From Gammaproteobacteria bacterium (GTDB lineage: Bacteria > Pseudomonadota > Gammaproteobacteria > Nitrosococcales > Methylophagaceae): DNA of 64,000 nt. Under the pieces are notes generated by a model, which was not told the origin of the DNA, searched no databases, and worked only from the letters and a program-made list of their open reading frames with translations. The stretch's first letter is position 1; each line of letters begins with the position of its first letter. The stretch spans positions 1 to 64,000 of the forward strand of contig JACUUH010000007.1 of NCBI GenBank assembly GCA_014859375.1, written 5' to 3'. The translations under genes and the position numbers were made by a program. Shown here piece by piece: positions 55,030 through 64,000 of this stretch.

Positions 55030-55046
55030 AGTGGAGTTTCAATAGC

Positions 55047-56366
55047 GTGACCAGTGAACATAACAGCAAGTATATCGTTCAACCCGGTGGAAGTTTGACA
55101 GGTGAGCTTCGTGTGCCTGGTGACAAATCTATTTCACATCGTTCAATTATGTTGGGTTCATTAGCCGAAGGCGTAACGGAAGTTACAGGCTTTTTAGAAG
55201 GTGAAGATGCCTTGGCAACTTTGGCGGCATTTCGTGCTATGGGCGTCAAAATAGAAGGCCCTGAAGCTGGTCGTGTAATTATTCATGGTGTTGGCATGAA
55301 CGGATTGCAACAACCTGAAAAGGATCTGTATGTCGGCAACTCAGGCACCTCGATTAGATTATTGAGTGGTTTGTTAGCTGGCCAAAGCTTTAACGTGACG
55401 TTAACTGGTGATAAATCATTATCTGGTCGTCCGATGAAACGTGTGACTGATCCATTAACTGTAATGGGTGCCACTATCGAAAGTAATGAAGGCAAACCGC
55501 CGTTGACCATAAAGGGTGGTAAGTCACTTCAAGGTATTCATTATGAGTTGCCGATGGCGAGTGCACAGGTCAAATCATGTGTATTGTTAGCCGGTATGTA
55601 CGCTGAAGGGAAAACCTCAGTTACTGAACCCGCTCCGACACGTGACCATACCGAACGCATGCTAACAGGGATGGGCTATCAGGTTGAGGTTGATGGTGAT
55701 ACCGTTACCATTGAAGGTGGTGGCAAATTAACAGCAACCACTATTGATGTGCCAGCAGATATTTCATCAGCAACATTCTTTATGGTTGGTGCAGCAATTT
55801 CACCCGGTTCAGATATTACCTTGACCCATGTCGGTATTAACCCAACACGGATTGGTGTGATTAACATTCTTAAATTAATGGGTGCCGATATTAGTTTGTC
55901 GAATGAGGCAATAACAGGCGGTGAACCTGTGGCTGATATTCGCGTTCGCTATGCGCCTTTAACCGGAATTACTATCCCTGAAGATCAGGTACCGCTAGCG
56001 ATTGATGAATTTCCTGCATTATTTGTAGCTGCTGCATGTGCCGAAGGTACGACAGTATTAACCGGTGCCGAAGAACTCCGGGTTAAAGAAAGTGATCGTA
56101 TTCAAGCTATGGCCGATGGTCTGCAAATATTAGGTATTGATGCTCGGCCTACAGCTGATGGCATTGTGATTACTGGTGGCACTATCGGTTCAGGTGATGT
56201 TGAAAGTCATGATGATCATCGTATCGCGATGTCGTTTGCTATCGCTGGCTTGCAGGCTGGTGGCACTATTCAGATTAATAATTGTGCCAATGTTGCAACC
56301 TCATTTCCTGATTTTGTTGGTCTAGCCAATAAAGCAGGTTTAATGATAGAGCAAATTGATGAGTAA
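55047..56366 (+). CDS. aroA: 5-enolpyruvylshikimate-3-phosphate synthase
   Basis: Sixth step of the shikimate pathway. [55 protein letters not shown] and [16 protein letters not shown] are conserved. The LYVGNSGT segment has the G-N-[SA]-G-T form without the Ala that marks class II enzymes, so class assignment is uncertain. 439 aa. GTG start 17 bases after tyrA. Confidence 0.96.
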   Translation: MTSEHNSKYIVQPGGSLTGELRVPGDKSISHRSIMLGSLAEGVTEVTGFLEGEDALATLAAFRAMGVKIEGPEAGRVIIHGVGMNGLQQPEKDLYVGNSGTSIRLLSGLLAGQSFNVTLTGDKSLSGRPMKRVTDPLTVMGATIESNEGKPPLTIKGGKSLQGIHYELPMASAQVKSCVLLAGMYAEGKTSVTEPAPTRDHTERMLTGMGYQVEVDGDTVTIEGGGKLTATTIDVPADISSATFFMVGAAISPGSDITLTHVGINPTRIGVINILKLMGADISLSNEAITGGEPVADIRVRYAPLTGITIPEDQVPLAIDEFPALFVAAACAEGTTVLTGAEELRVKESDRIQAMADGLQILGIDARPTADGIVITGGTIGSGDVESHDDHRIAMSFAIAGLQAGGTIQINNCANVATSFPDFVGLANKAGLMIEQIDE

Positions 56367-57027
56367 TATCCCCGTATTAACCATTGATGGCCCCAGTGGT
56401 TCAGGCAAAGGCACCATCGCACAATTAATTGCTAAAAAATTAGGTTGGCACTACTTGGATAGTGGTGCTATCTACCGTGTTTTAGCTCAAGCTGCAATTA
56501 AGCATCATGTCGAATTAGATAATGAGCCTGAATTAGCACAAATGGCAGCTCAGTTGGATTTAGTATTTTCATTAGACAATGATCAACTGGTTGTCAAACT
56601 TGAAGGGGATGATGTCAGTCATCAGATCCGTTCCGAGCAAGCTGGAAATGCAGCATCAAAAGTCGCGGCATTAGCCTTAGTGCGTAGTGCTTTACTGGAA
56701 AGACAAAGACAATTCAGGCAAGCTCCCGGTCTGGTGACAGATGGCAGAGATATGGGAACCGTTGTGTTTCCAGATGCAAATACAAAGGTTTTTTTGACTG
56801 CTAGTGCAAAAGTGCGTGCTGAAAGACGGTATAAGCAGTTGAAACAAAAAGGAATTGAGAGTAACCTTTCCGATCTTATTTCTGAAATTTCCGAGCGGGA
56901 TAAACGAGATAGCCAACGAAGCGTTGCACCGTTAATACCGGCTGAGGACGCATTGGTGCTTGATTCGAGCGAGATGGGAATAGAAACAGTATATAGACAT
57001 ATCATCACATTGTGTGGTGATGTGTAA
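56359..57027 (+). CDS. cmk: Cytidylate kinase
   Basis: Phosphorylates CMP/dCMP. The P-loop is [20 protein letters not shown], then [12 protein letters not shown] and [15 protein letters not shown], with the family [13 protein letters not shown] lid. 222 aa. ATG 56359 overlaps aroA by eight bases. An intrinsic terminator follows. Confidence 0.97.
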   Translation: MSNIPVLTIDGPSGSGKGTIAQLIAKKLGWHYLDSGAIYRVLAQAAIKHHVELDNEPELAQMAAQLDLVFSLDNDQLVVKLEGDDVSHQIRSEQAGNAASKVAALALVRSALLERQRQFRQAPGLVTDGRDMGTVVFPDANTKVFLTASAKVRAERRYKQLKQKGIESNLSDLISEISERDKRDSQRSVAPLIPAEDALVLDSSEMGIETVYRHIITLCGDV

Positions 57028-57035
57028 TTTTGGTA

Positions 57036-57068
57036 CTTACCGCAAATTGGTTTTCGGTAGGTTTTTTT
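57036..57068 (+). terminator. Intrinsic terminator between cmk and rpsA
   Basis: CTTACCG pairs with CGGTAGG (one G-U pair) around a 12-base loop, followed by seven T. rpsA therefore either has its own promoter in the next 60 bases or is read through. Confidence 0.75.
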
Positions 57069-57134
57069 AACAACCTGTATTAGCAGGTATTTTTGGGCGA
57101 TTCTGTATTTTTAACAGGATCAAGGATATTAATA

Positions 57135-58808
57135 ATGAGCGAAAGCTTTGCTGAACTTTTTGAACAGAGTCTAGATTCAACACCAATGCAAACAGGCAAA
57201 ATCGTGTCTGGCATGGTGGTAAGTGTAGGTTCTGATGTTGTTATGGTTAATGCTGGTTTGAAATCAGAAGGCGCCATTCCAGTTGAAGAATTTTATAACG
57301 ACAAAGGTGAATTAACCGTTGCTGTTGGTGATATTGTCGATGTTTCTTTAGAAACATTAGAAGATGGTTTTGGTGCAACCCAACTATCTCGTGAAAAAGC
57401 CAAAGCAGCAGAAGCATGGATCAAGTTGGAACATGTGTTTGAAGCCAATGAAACGGTTACTGGTGTGATCACTGGTAAAGTTAAAGGTGGTTTCACTGTC
57501 GAACTGGAAAATATTCGTGCATTCTTACCAGGTTCATTAGTTGATGTACGTCCACTACGTGATACGTCTCACCTTGAAGGTAAAGATCTTGAGTTCAAAT
57601 TAATCAAATTAGATCGTCCACGCAATAATATTGTAGTGTCACGCCGTGCAATCATGGAAGCTGAAAACAGTGTTGAACGTGATGCATTATTAGAAACATT
57701 AGAAGAAGGCAAAAACGTTAAAGGTGTGGTTAAAAACCTTACTGATTACGGTGCGTTTGTTGACCTTGGTGGTATTGACGGTTTACTACATATCACTGAT
57801 ATGGCTTGGAAGCGTGTTAAACACCCATCTGAAGTTGTCACAATTGGTGATGAAATCGAAGTTCAAGTATTGAAATTTGATAAAGAGCGCGAGCGTGTAT
57901 CTCTAGGCTTGAAACAAATGGGTGATGATCCTTGGAAAGCGATCGCTGATCGTTATCCAAACAGCAGCCGCATTCAAGGTAAAGTGACTAATATTGCTGA
58001 CTACGGTTGTTTTGTTGAAATCGAAGATGGTGTTGAAGGTTTGGTTCACATGTCTGAAATGGACTGGACTAACAAAAATGTACACCCATCTAAATTAGTT
58101 CAATTAGGCGATGAAGTTCAAGTAATGGTACTTGAAATTGACCCAGAACGTCGTCGTATCTCTTTAGGTATGAAACAATGTAAACCAAATCCTTGGGAAG
58201 AGTTTGCAATGACTCATAGCAAAGGTGACAAAGTCTCTGGTTCAATCAAATCAATCACTGACTTCGGTATCTTTATCGGTTTGGATGGTGGTATTGATGG
58301 CTTGATTCACTTGTCTGATATCACTTGGGAAGAAGAAAACGAAGAAGTCGTCCGTGACTTCAAAAAAGGTGATGAAATCGAAGCTGTTGTATTGGCAATC
58401 GATCCAGAACGTGAACGTATCTCGTTAGGCATTAAACAACTACAAGATGATCCTTTCTCAGCATATATGGCTGAACATCCACGTGGCACAATCGTAACGG
58501 GTAAAGTGACTGAAGTTGATGCTCGTGGTGCAACAGTTGAGCTGGCTGAAGGCGTTGAAGGTTATATCCGTGCTGCTGACGTTTCTCGCGAACGTACAGA
58601 AGATGTAAGTAAAGTGTTCTCAGTTGGTGATGAAGTAGAAGCCAAATTTACCGGCATGTCTCGTAAAGATCGTACCTTAACATTGTCTATCAAAGCCAAA
58701 GATGATCAAGAAGAATCTGAAGCATTGAAAGAGTACTCAAATGTGTCAGGTAGCGCGACTACATTGGGTGACTTGTTAAAAGAACAAATGGATCAAAAAG
58801 ATAACTAA
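57135..58808 (+). CDS. rpsA: 30S ribosomal protein S1
   Basis: mRNA-binding S1 with six S1 repeats, for example [100 protein letters not shown] and [23 protein letters not shown] 57135 has AAGGATATT upstream; the open frame extends 14 codons further. 557 aa, standard size. Confidence 0.98.
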   Translation: MSESFAELFEQSLDSTPMQTGKIVSGMVVSVGSDVVMVNAGLKSEGAIPVEEFYNDKGELTVAVGDIVDVSLETLEDGFGATQLSREKAKAAEAWIKLEHVFEANETVTGVITGKVKGGFTVELENIRAFLPGSLVDVRPLRDTSHLEGKDLEFKLIKLDRPRNNIVVSRRAIMEAENSVERDALLETLEEGKNVKGVVKNLTDYGAFVDLGGIDGLLHITDMAWKRVKHPSEVVTIGDEIEVQVLKFDKERERVSLGLKQMGDDPWKAIADRYPNSSRIQGKVTNIADYGCFVEIEDGVEGLVHMSEMDWTNKNVHPSKLVQLGDEVQVMVLEIDPERRRISLGMKQCKPNPWEEFAMTHSKGDKVSGSIKSITDFGIFIGLDGGIDGLIHLSDITWEEENEEVVRDFKKGDEIEAVVLAIDPERERISLGIKQLQDDPFSAYMAEHPRGTIVTGKVTEVDARGATVELAEGVEGYIRAADVSRERTEDVSKVFSVGDEVEAKFTGMSRKDRTLTLSIKAKDDQEESEALKEYSNVSGSATTLGDLLKEQMDQKDN

Positions 58809-58826
58809 GTTATCGAATTAGAATTT

Positions 58827-58860
58827 AAGCACCCAAACCTTGTTTGGGTGCTTATTTTTT
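58827..58860 (+). terminator. Intrinsic terminator after rpsA
   Basis: AAGCACCCAAAC pairs with GTTTGGGTGCTT around CTT, followed by ATTTTTT. A strong 12-bp stem that separates rpsA from ihfB. Confidence 0.92.
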
Positions 58861-58924
58861 GACCCAAGAATTTAAGTTGAACAGCGAATTAACAGTGGAT
58901 GTTAATCCTAAGGAATTGAGAAAT

Positions 58925-59215
58925 ATGACAAAATCAGATTTGATTGAAATATTATCTGAAAGACAATCGTTGTTAAATTATCGCGATGTAGAACTTGCTG
59001 TGAAATTAATTTTAGAGCAAATGAGTGAGAGTTTATCAAGCGGTGATCGAATTGAAATTCGTGGTTTTGGCAGTTTTACCTTACATCATCGTCCTGCACG
59101 TGTTGGCCGCAATCCTAAAAGTGGTGAATCTGTAACATTAGATGAGAAATACGTGCCTCATTTTAAGCCTGGCAAAGAATTACGCGACCGGGTGAATGAT
59201 GCTGCAGGGTTTTAA
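58925..59215 (+). CDS. ihfB: Integration host factor subunit beta
   Basis: DNA-bending nucleoid protein. [12 protein letters not shown] begins the family, and [30 protein letters not shown] and [15 protein letters not shown] form the beta arms. 96 aa. AAGGAATTGAG precedes ATG 58925; the frame is open 27 codons further upstream into the terminator region, which is not coding. The partner ihfA is not in this window. Confidence 0.96.
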   Translation: MTKSDLIEILSERQSLLNYRDVELAVKLILEQMSESLSSGDRIEIRGFGSFTLHHRPARVGRNPKSGESVTLDEKYVPHFKPGKELRDRVNDAAGF

Positions 59216-59226
59216 TAGCCAGATTA

Positions 59227-59610
59227 ATGAAATTTAGTCTGGAAGCGCCGAACAACGCTAACCAAATACATTCCTATGACAACAACGGTGTTGTTATAAA
59301 ACATAATCAAAGTAAGCAGTATTATGCTAGCAATTCAACTTTGATTATCACTCCAAATCAAATCATAACTGATTGTTTAATAAACGATATCACTGAAATA
59401 ACAAGCGGTGATATCGCTTATTTCAAAACACTCAATCCAGAAGTGATTCTATTCTCAGCACAAGCTAATAAACGATTTTCACCACAGCTGATGGTTGCAT
59501 TTTCGCATCATGCTATTGGTGTTGAAATAATGACATTAGGTGCAGCATGTCGAACCTATAACCTATTGGTGTCAGAAGGCCGTCAAACAGTGCTCATTCT
59601 GTTGCCATAG
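59227..59610 (+). CDS. Mth938-like domain protein (DUF498 family)
   Basis: A 127-residue protein with the Mth938/NDUFAF3-like fold: LNPEVILFSAQANKRFSP and the stretch VEIMTLGAACRTYNLLVSEG followed by a beta ending VLILLP. This family is widespread and uncharacterised in bacteria; eukaryotic members help assemble complex I. It starts 11 bases after ihfB and is likely co-transcribed. Confidence 0.8.
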   Translation: MKFSLEAPNNANQIHSYDNNGVVIKHNQSKQYYASNSTLIITPNQIITDCLINDITEITSGDIAYFKTLNPEVILFSAQANKRFSPQLMVAFSHHAIGVEIMTLGAACRTYNLLVSEGRQTVLILLP

Positions 59611-60000
59611 AAAGTAACTAAACATTCAACGCAAATAAAGTTATCACTTGCAGTTGTGTGTGATTTAAACGTATTTCTTTAGTTAATATGAATCAATAGT
59701 AACACGCTGATTAAACGTGGTTTTTGTTACATTTAATTGGTCTAACACTCACTTCATGTATTGACCACAAACTCTCAAATAAGCACAATCATCACTTGCG
59801 TTGATAAATAAGCCAAATAACTAACTTTTAGGGCTTTTGCCATATTGCTTGATCTGGATCAAGCAATCAATAAAAGACTAATAACAAAATTGCTGTAAAA
59901 TTCAGCAATGCTTATTTAAATAGGCGTGATGGAATGGGTCAAAGCATCTAGCATAAAGATGTTGTGATAGTGTTTTTCATTGAGATAGGGTGTGATCGCT
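59611..60000. other. 390-base non-coding region upstream of ccoN
   Basis: No supported gene. It holds an FNR/Anr-like palindrome at 59844-59867 and AT-rich candidate -10 boxes (CAAAAT at 59885, TAAAAT at 59896). No terminator hairpin was recognised after the Mth938-like gene. Confidence 0.6.
59849..59862. promoter_or_regulatory. FNR/Anr-type binding site upstream of ccoN
   Basis: TTGATCTGGATCAA is a perfect TTGAT-N4-ATCAA FNR site. It sits within a larger palindrome with 11-base perfect arms (ATTGCTTGATC/GATCAAGCAAT) at 59844-59867. A -10-like CAAAAT lies at the spacing expected for a class II FNR promoter. cbb3 oxidase genes are commonly FNR/Anr-controlled. Confidence 0.82.
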
Positions 60001-61431
60001 ATGCAAGCGGAACAACAGCAATATAGTTTTGAGATAGTCAAATGGTTCGCCTATATGGCGGTCGTGTACTTAGTAGTTGGTACGGGAATAGGGGTGTACA
60101 TTGCATCGGAATTGGCTTGGCCAGTTTTGAACTTTGATAATCCGTATATTTCTTTTGGACGATTACGTCCACTGCACACGAATGCAGTTATTTTTGCTTT
60201 TGGTGGTTCGACATTGATGGCAACTGCTTATTACATCGTACAACGAACATCAGGTGTACGTTTATGGAGTGATAAATTAGCCTGGTTCACCTTTTGGGGG
60301 TGGAATCTAGTTATTGTTGGTGCTGTTATCACATTACCTTTAGGTTTAACACAATCAAAAGAATATGCAGAATTAGAATGGCCATTGGATATTTTAATTG
60401 CTGTTGTGTGGTTGGCGTATAGCTTTAACTTCATCATGACCTTATCAATTCGTAAAGTGTCACATATCTATGTAGCTAACTGGTTCTTCTTGGCAATGAT
60501 GATCATGGTGACTTACCTTCACGTTGTAAACAGCTTGGCGATTCCAGTTGAATTGTTTAAATCATACTCACTGTTTGCAGGTGTACAAGATGCGATGATT
60601 CAATGGTGGTGGGGACACAATGCGGTAGGTTTCTTCTTAACAGCAGGTTTCTTGGGAATTATGTACTACTTCGTTCCTAAACAAGCTAATCGTCCTGTTT
60701 ATTCATATCGTTTATCTGTAATTCATTTCTGGGCATTAACCTTTGGTTATGTATGGTTAGGTGCGCATCATCTTCAATACACAGCATTACCAGATTGGAC
60801 TGGTTCATTAGGTGCCGCAATTTCGTTAGCGATGATCATTCCTTCTTGGGGTGGCGCGATTAACGGTATGTTCACCTTGAGTGGCGCATGGGATAAATTA
60901 CGTACTGATTATATTTTACGTTTCTTGATTGTTTCATTAGCGTTCTACGCGATGTCAACATTCGAAGGTCCTGTGATGTCATCTAAGACAGTTAATGCTT
61001 TATCACATTACACTGACTGGACTATCGGTCACGTACATGCAGGTGCATTAGGCTGGGTTGCAATGGTGTCTATCGGTGCTATTTACCACATGGTTGAAAG
61101 ACTATGGGGTACAACTATCCATTCTGTGAAACTAGTTAATTTACATTTCTGGATGGCAACTATCGGTACTGCCGTTTACATCACTGCAATGTGGGTATCA
61201 GGTATTATGCAAGGCCTAATGTGGCGTGCGTATGATGATTACGGTAACTTGGCATACACTTTTGTTGAATCAGTTGCTCAAATGCATCCGTATTATGCAA
61301 TGCGTGCCGTTGGTGGCCTGATCTTCTTCTTAGGTGCATGTGTCATGTTATACAACATTACTGTAACTATTCGTAAAGCTGTTGCTAATTCTTCTGCGAA
61401 AGAAGCAGCACTTGTTAACGCTACTGTTTAA
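60001..61431 (+). CDS. ccoN: cbb3-type cytochrome c oxidase subunit I
   Basis: High-affinity terminal oxidase catalytic subunit carrying low-spin haem b and the haem b3-CuB centre, with about 12 transmembrane segments. Haem and copper ligands lie in [42 protein letters not shown] and [25 protein letters not shown] is typical of CcoN. ATG 60001 gives 476 aa; a GTG three codons earlier is possible. Confidence 0.97.
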   Translation: MQAEQQQYSFEIVKWFAYMAVVYLVVGTGIGVYIASELAWPVLNFDNPYISFGRLRPLHTNAVIFAFGGSTLMATAYYIVQRTSGVRLWSDKLAWFTFWGWNLVIVGAVITLPLGLTQSKEYAELEWPLDILIAVVWLAYSFNFIMTLSIRKVSHIYVANWFFLAMMIMVTYLHVVNSLAIPVELFKSYSLFAGVQDAMIQWWWGHNAVGFFLTAGFLGIMYYFVPKQANRPVYSYRLSVIHFWALTFGYVWLGAHHLQYTALPDWTGSLGAAISLAMIIPSWGGAINGMFTLSGAWDKLRTDYILRFLIVSLAFYAMSTFEGPVMSSKTVNALSHYTDWTIGHVHAGALGWVAMVSIGAIYHMVERLWGTTIHSVKLVNLHFWMATIGTAVYITAMWVSGIMQGLMWRAYDDYGNLAYTFVESVAQMHPYYAMRAVGGLIFFLGACVMLYNITVTIRKAVANSSAKEAALVNATV

Positions 61432-61442
61432 GGGAGACTGGA

Positions 61443-62123
61443 ATGTCTGAACATAACTCAAATCAACCAGTAACCTTTCAGGAAAAACTGGAAAAAAATA
61501 TCTGGGCATTGATTCTGGCGACAGCAATCATCGTGTCAGTAGGTGGTATTGTTGAAATTGTACCGCTGTTTTATCTTGATACTACCTTCGAAGATGATAT
61601 GCATCCAGAATATGAAGAATTATCAGGTGTACGTCCTTATACGGCATTAGAGCTAGCAGGCCGTGATGTATATCAACGTGAGGGGTGTTACTTATGCCAT
61701 TCACAAATGATTCGTCCTTTCCGTGATGAAAAAGATCGTTATGGTCATTATTCATTGGCGGTTGAATCCAAATATGATCATCCTTTCCAATGGGGTTCGA
61801 AACGAACTGGTCCAGATATCGCTCGTTTAGGTGGTAAATATTCAGATGCTTGGCACATCCAGCATTTGATGGATCCTCGTTCGGTTGTACCTGAATCTGT
61901 AATGCCTCGTTACCCTTGGTTGCAAGACGCTACAGTTGACGGTGCTGGCATTGAAAAACGTGTTAAAGCGATGAGAGTCTTGGGTGTGCCCTATACTGAT
62001 GAGCAAATTAAAGGTGCAGCAGCATCCGTTGAAGGTAAAACAGAAATGGATGCCCTAGTCGCTTATCTTCAAGTGTTAGGCACAATGATCAAATTTGAAC
62101 CAGGTAGAGATTATCGTGACTAA
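61443..62123 (+). CDS. ccoO: cbb3-type cytochrome c oxidase subunit II
   Basis: Membrane-anchored monohaem cytochrome c. One transmembrane segment (about 20-42) is followed by the haem motif CYLCH in [20 protein letters not shown], and Met ligands further on (SVMPRYPWL). 226 aa. AGGGAGACTGGA precedes the ATG. Eight bases of overlap with the proposed ccoQ start. Confidence 0.97.
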   Translation: MSEHNSNQPVTFQEKLEKNIWALILATAIIVSVGGIVEIVPLFYLDTTFEDDMHPEYEELSGVRPYTALELAGRDVYQREGCYLCHSQMIRPFRDEKDRYGHYSLAVESKYDHPFQWGSKRTGPDIARLGGKYSDAWHIQHLMDPRSVVPESVMPRYPWLQDATVDGAGIEKRVKAMRVLGVPYTDEQIKGAAASVEGKTEMDALVAYLQVLGTMIKFEPGRDYRD

Positions 62124-62316
62124 ACTACAAGAGTATTTTAATACTGAGTGGAGCGCGATGACCGGTACAGACTGGTTTGGGTTAATACTTACTGTAGTAA
62201 TCTTCATCCTAATGGTTGTGGTTTACTACTGGGCGCTTAATCCTAAAAATAAACAAGAACTTGAATCGCATCGCACAATGCTTTTGAATGATGACGATAT
62301 GAAATCGGAGAAATAA
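62116..62316 (+). CDS. ccoQ: cbb3-type oxidase subunit CcoQ
   Basis: A small single-span subunit ([20 protein letters not shown], then [10 protein letters not shown]) that stabilises the oxidase. The GTG start at 62116 (66 aa) overlaps ccoO; AGGTAGAGA stands before it. ATG 62158 (52 aa) also has a good GGAG seven bases upstream. I favour the GTG because the N-terminal [13 protein letters not shown] looks like family sequence, but the two cannot be separated by reading. Confidence 0.82.
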   Translation: MTKLQEYFNTEWSAMTGTDWFGLILTVVIFILMVVVYYWALNPKNKQELESHRTMLLNDDDMKSEK

Positions 62317-62317
62317 G

Positions 62318-63277
62318 ATGGCAGATAACAAAAATAACCCAGGCCAAGTAGAAGATACTGGCCATGAATGGGATGGCATCAGAGAGTTAAATAATCCTTG
62401 CCCACGGTGGTGGTTAAATTCACTTTATTTGAGTGGTTTATTGGTTATTGTCTACTTTGTATTGTATCCATCATTGCCATTAGTGAATGAAAGCACAAAA
62501 GGTTTATTGGGTTGGACCATGATCAATGAATACAAGGAAGATTTGGCAAAAGTTGAAGCTAAACGTGCACCATTTGAAGATAAACTGGCATCGATGACAG
62601 TTGAACAAATTCTTGCTGATCAAGAAATGCTTAATTATGCCATTGGTTCAAGTAAAGTATTGTATGGTGATAACTGTGCCGCGTGCCATGGTACTGGTGG
62701 TGCGCCAGCAGCAGGAGCGGGTTATCCTAATTTAACAGACGATGATTGGCTATTTGGTGGTAAACCTCAAGAAATCATGGTGTCAATTGCAGCTGGTCGT
62801 CAAGGTATGATGACTGCACATAAAGACATACTTAAACCAGAAGAAGTTGATCAGTTAGTTCAATTTGTCGTTGATAGTTCAAATGGTGTAGCAACAGAAG
62901 CCGGTAAAGCATTATATATGGCTAAAGGCTGTTTTGCTTGCCATGGCGCTGATGCTAAAGGTGTGAAAGCTATGGGTTCTGCTAACTTAACAGATAAAAT
63001 CTGGCGTTTCTCTGGTGAGCCCGAACAAATTCGTCACACCATTCTTCACGGTGTTAATCATGTATCTGACCCTCTAACACGTGTTGCCGTCATGCCCGCA
63101 TGGAATGAAAAACTTGCAATTATGTTAGAAGCAAGAGCTAATGCAATCGCTGATGGCGAAGATCCAAATGAAATTGACTGGGATGATGAGCTAGATGGTA
63201 CTGAATCTGAGCGATTGACAGAAACTGAGATCAAAAAATTGACTGTTTATGTCCACCAATTTGGTGGTGGTCAGTAG
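62318..63277 (+). CDS. ccoP: cbb3-type cytochrome c oxidase subunit III
   Basis: Dihaem cytochrome c. The N-terminal EDTGHEWDGIRELNNPCPRW motif is the CcoP hallmark, one or two membrane spans follow (about 33-52), then two haem sites CAACH (near 119) and CFACH (near 204). 319 aa. It lies one base after ccoQ. Confidence 0.97.
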   Translation: MADNKNNPGQVEDTGHEWDGIRELNNPCPRWWLNSLYLSGLLVIVYFVLYPSLPLVNESTKGLLGWTMINEYKEDLAKVEAKRAPFEDKLASMTVEQILADQEMLNYAIGSSKVLYGDNCAACHGTGGAPAAGAGYPNLTDDDWLFGGKPQEIMVSIAAGRQGMMTAHKDILKPEEVDQLVQFVVDSSNGVATEAGKALYMAKGCFACHGADAKGVKAMGSANLTDKIWRFSGEPEQIRHTILHGVNHVSDPLTRVAVMPAWNEKLAIMLEARANAIADGEDPNEIDWDDELDGTESERLTETEIKKLTVYVHQFGGGQ

Positions 63278-63288
63278 CAATGTGATTC

Positions 63289-63318
63289 GCCCCAGCTTAA
63301 CGAGAGCTGGGCTGGGGC
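63289..63318 (+). other. Stem-loop between ccoP and the CcoM-like gene
   Basis: GCCCCAGC pairs with GCTGGGGC around 14 bases. No T run follows, so it is probably an mRNA processing or stability element rather than a terminator. Confidence 0.55.
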
Positions 63319-63339
63319 ATAAGTTTAGGAGAGCTTAAT

Positions 63340-63459
63340 ATGCATATTGATGCAGTAGTAATTGGTACCATTGCAAGCGTTGTCATTACCATAGTTGTAG
63401 GTGCTGTTATCGGTTACAACATAATTAAAAATATGGACAACAAATCTGACGATAAATAG
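63340..63459 (+). CDS. CcoM-like small membrane protein (39 aa)
   Basis: A short gene with TTAGGAGAG seven bases before its ATG. The product MHIDAVVIGTIASVVITIV continues as one hydrophobic helix to about residue 28, then a charged tail (KNMDNKSDDK). Position after ccoP, size and topology match CcoM of Pseudomonas stutzeri cbb3 oxidase, a single-span assembly/stability subunit. A terminator directly after it makes it the last gene of the ccoNOQP operon. Confidence 0.72.
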   Translation: MHIDAVVIGTIASVVITIVVGAVIGYNIIKNMDNKSDDK

Positions 63460-63476
63460 TTACATCACGTTGTCAT

Positions 63477-63504
63477 TAAAAGCCGGCTTTGCGTCGGCTT
63501 TTTT
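63477..63504 (+). terminator. Intrinsic terminator of the cco operon
   Basis: AAAAGCCG pairs with CGGCTTTT around a short loop, followed by further T. It ends the ccoNOQP plus small-peptide unit ahead of ccoG. Confidence 0.88.
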
Positions 63505-63596
63505 GTGTGCAAATATAGCTATAAGTGAGTAAATTCTAATATAGATTTGTTGTGTTACAATGCATCAATCTTTTATCGTCAGGGCTGGGAAAATAC

Positions 63597-64000
63597 GTGA
63601 GCGAGAAAGTAGAAAAAAAGAGTGTAAATGTTGATGACATCTATGAAGATGTGTCTGATTGGCATATTAACACTGGTGGCATAAAAATTGTTGCAAAACG
63701 TATGGCCGGTCGATTTCGTAGGCTCAAATGGTTTGGAATGACAATTTGGCTGGTATTGTTTCTAGGGCCTTATTTGCGCTGGAATGGATCACAGGCAGTT
63801 CTGTTAGATCTACCTAATCGCCAATTTAATTTCTTTAATGTGACTATCTATCCTCAAGATATATGGATGTTGTCACTCACCTTATTATTTTTTGCAATTC
63901 TACTTGCCGCTGTTACCAGTATCGCTGGTCGCGTTTTTTGTGGCTACTTTTGTTTTCAGACTGTGTGGACAGATGTTTATACCTACATCGAAGGAAAGCT
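63597..64000 (+). CDS. ccoG: Cytochrome c oxidase accessory protein CcoG, 5' part
   Basis: RdxA/FixG-type polyferredoxin that helps copper delivery to the cbb3 oxidase. The visible 134 codons show an acidic N-terminus, a first span (TIWLVLFLGPYLRWNG), a second (LTLLFFAILLAAVTSIAGRV), and FCGYFCFQTVWTDVYTYIEG, in which the second Cys is followed by Phe, where CGYxCPQT is common. GTG start; a weak Shine-Dalgarno (AGGGCTGGG) is 8 to 15 bases upstream. The gene runs off the window. It has a separate transcript start because a terminator lies upstream. Confidence 0.92.
   Translation, partial: MSEKVEKKSVNVDDIYEDVSDWHINTGGIKIVAKRMAGRFRRLKWFGMTIWLVLFLGPYLRWNGSQAVLLDLPNRQFNFFNVTIYPQDIWMLSLTLLFFAILLAAVTSIAGRVFCGYFCFQTVWTDVYTYIEGK

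Noticed and set aside
56622-57008. 128-codon minus-strand frame inside cmk
   Set aside because: Fully antisense to a conserved kinase and compositionally a mirror of it.
63289-63318. Hairpin after ccoP as a terminator
   Set aside because: No T run follows and a well-placed small gene is next, so it is listed only as a stem-loop.

Overview
This is a 64 kb chromosomal window from a gammaproteobacterium with moderately low GC. The evidence is the gene content and order: lapAB, ftsY-ftsE-ftsX-rpoH, rsmD-coaD-ferredoxin, leuS-lptE-holA, nadD-rsfS-rlmH-maf-rng-yhdP-tldD, glnA-ntrBC, initiator tRNA-rimP-nusA-infB-rbfA-truB-rpsO-pnp, ileS-lspA, hisC-tyrA-aroA-cmk-rpsA-ihfB and ccoNOQP. The mix of an obligate-aerobe style core, a 7Fe ferredoxin, a cbb3 oxidase under an FNR-like site and type III pantothenate kinase fits a marine Thiotrichales/Methylophaga-like lineage. 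That placement is inference and cannot be settled by reading alone. No rRNA, CRISPR array, prophage, defence island or secondary-metabolite cluster was seen.

Layout. 1-5.3 kb (minus strand): coaX (open at the window edge, with a VEA-repeat tail), an HTH-less birA, a small pair made of a flagellar-rod-like protein and a nonsense-mutated metalloprotease-like gene, then DUF2069-wrbA-arsC-lapB-lapA read leftwards. 5.4-9.5 kb: fdxA converges on rpoH, followed by ftsX-ftsE-ftsY on the minus strand. 9.5-13.8 kb (plus strand): two M16 peptidases, rsmD, coaD and a 2[4Fe-4S] ferredoxin, ending in a 231-bp inverted-repeat element. 13.9-30.2 kb: leuS-lptE-holA-proA-nadD-ydcF-like-rsfS-rlmH-maf-rng-yhdP-tldD, then a PP-loop/TusA sulfur-transfer pair. 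30.2-35.0 kb: nitrogen control (two NtrC sites, a sigma-54 promoter, glnA, a DUF4124 protein, an NtrC site, ntrB, ntrC). 35.0-44.2 kb: initiator tRNA and the translation/RNA operon through pnp. 44.2-47.0 kb: modABC and the second, inverted copy of the 231-bp element. 47.1-59.6 kb: prfC, a CBS protein, DUF3579, ileS-lspA-hisC-tyrA-aroA-cmk-rpsA-ihfB and a Mth938-like protein. 59.8-64 kb: cbb3 oxidase genes, a 39-residue CcoM-like membrane peptide and the start of ccoG.

Most genes are tightly packed, with many 1-11 base start/stop overlaps, so they fall into a few long operons. The least ordinary features are: the two 96.5% identical 231-bp MITE-like elements, whose differences all lie in one third; the tandem intrinsic terminators wedged between the initiator tRNA and a rimP that lacks a visible Shine-Dalgarno; the U1/U72 end of that initiator tRNA; the PP-loop ATPase/TusA cassette; the in-frame stop in the HEAAH protein; and the unlisted small cbb3-linked peptide. 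No clearly new multi-gene system was found. The PP-loop/TusA pair and the MITE are the best leads.
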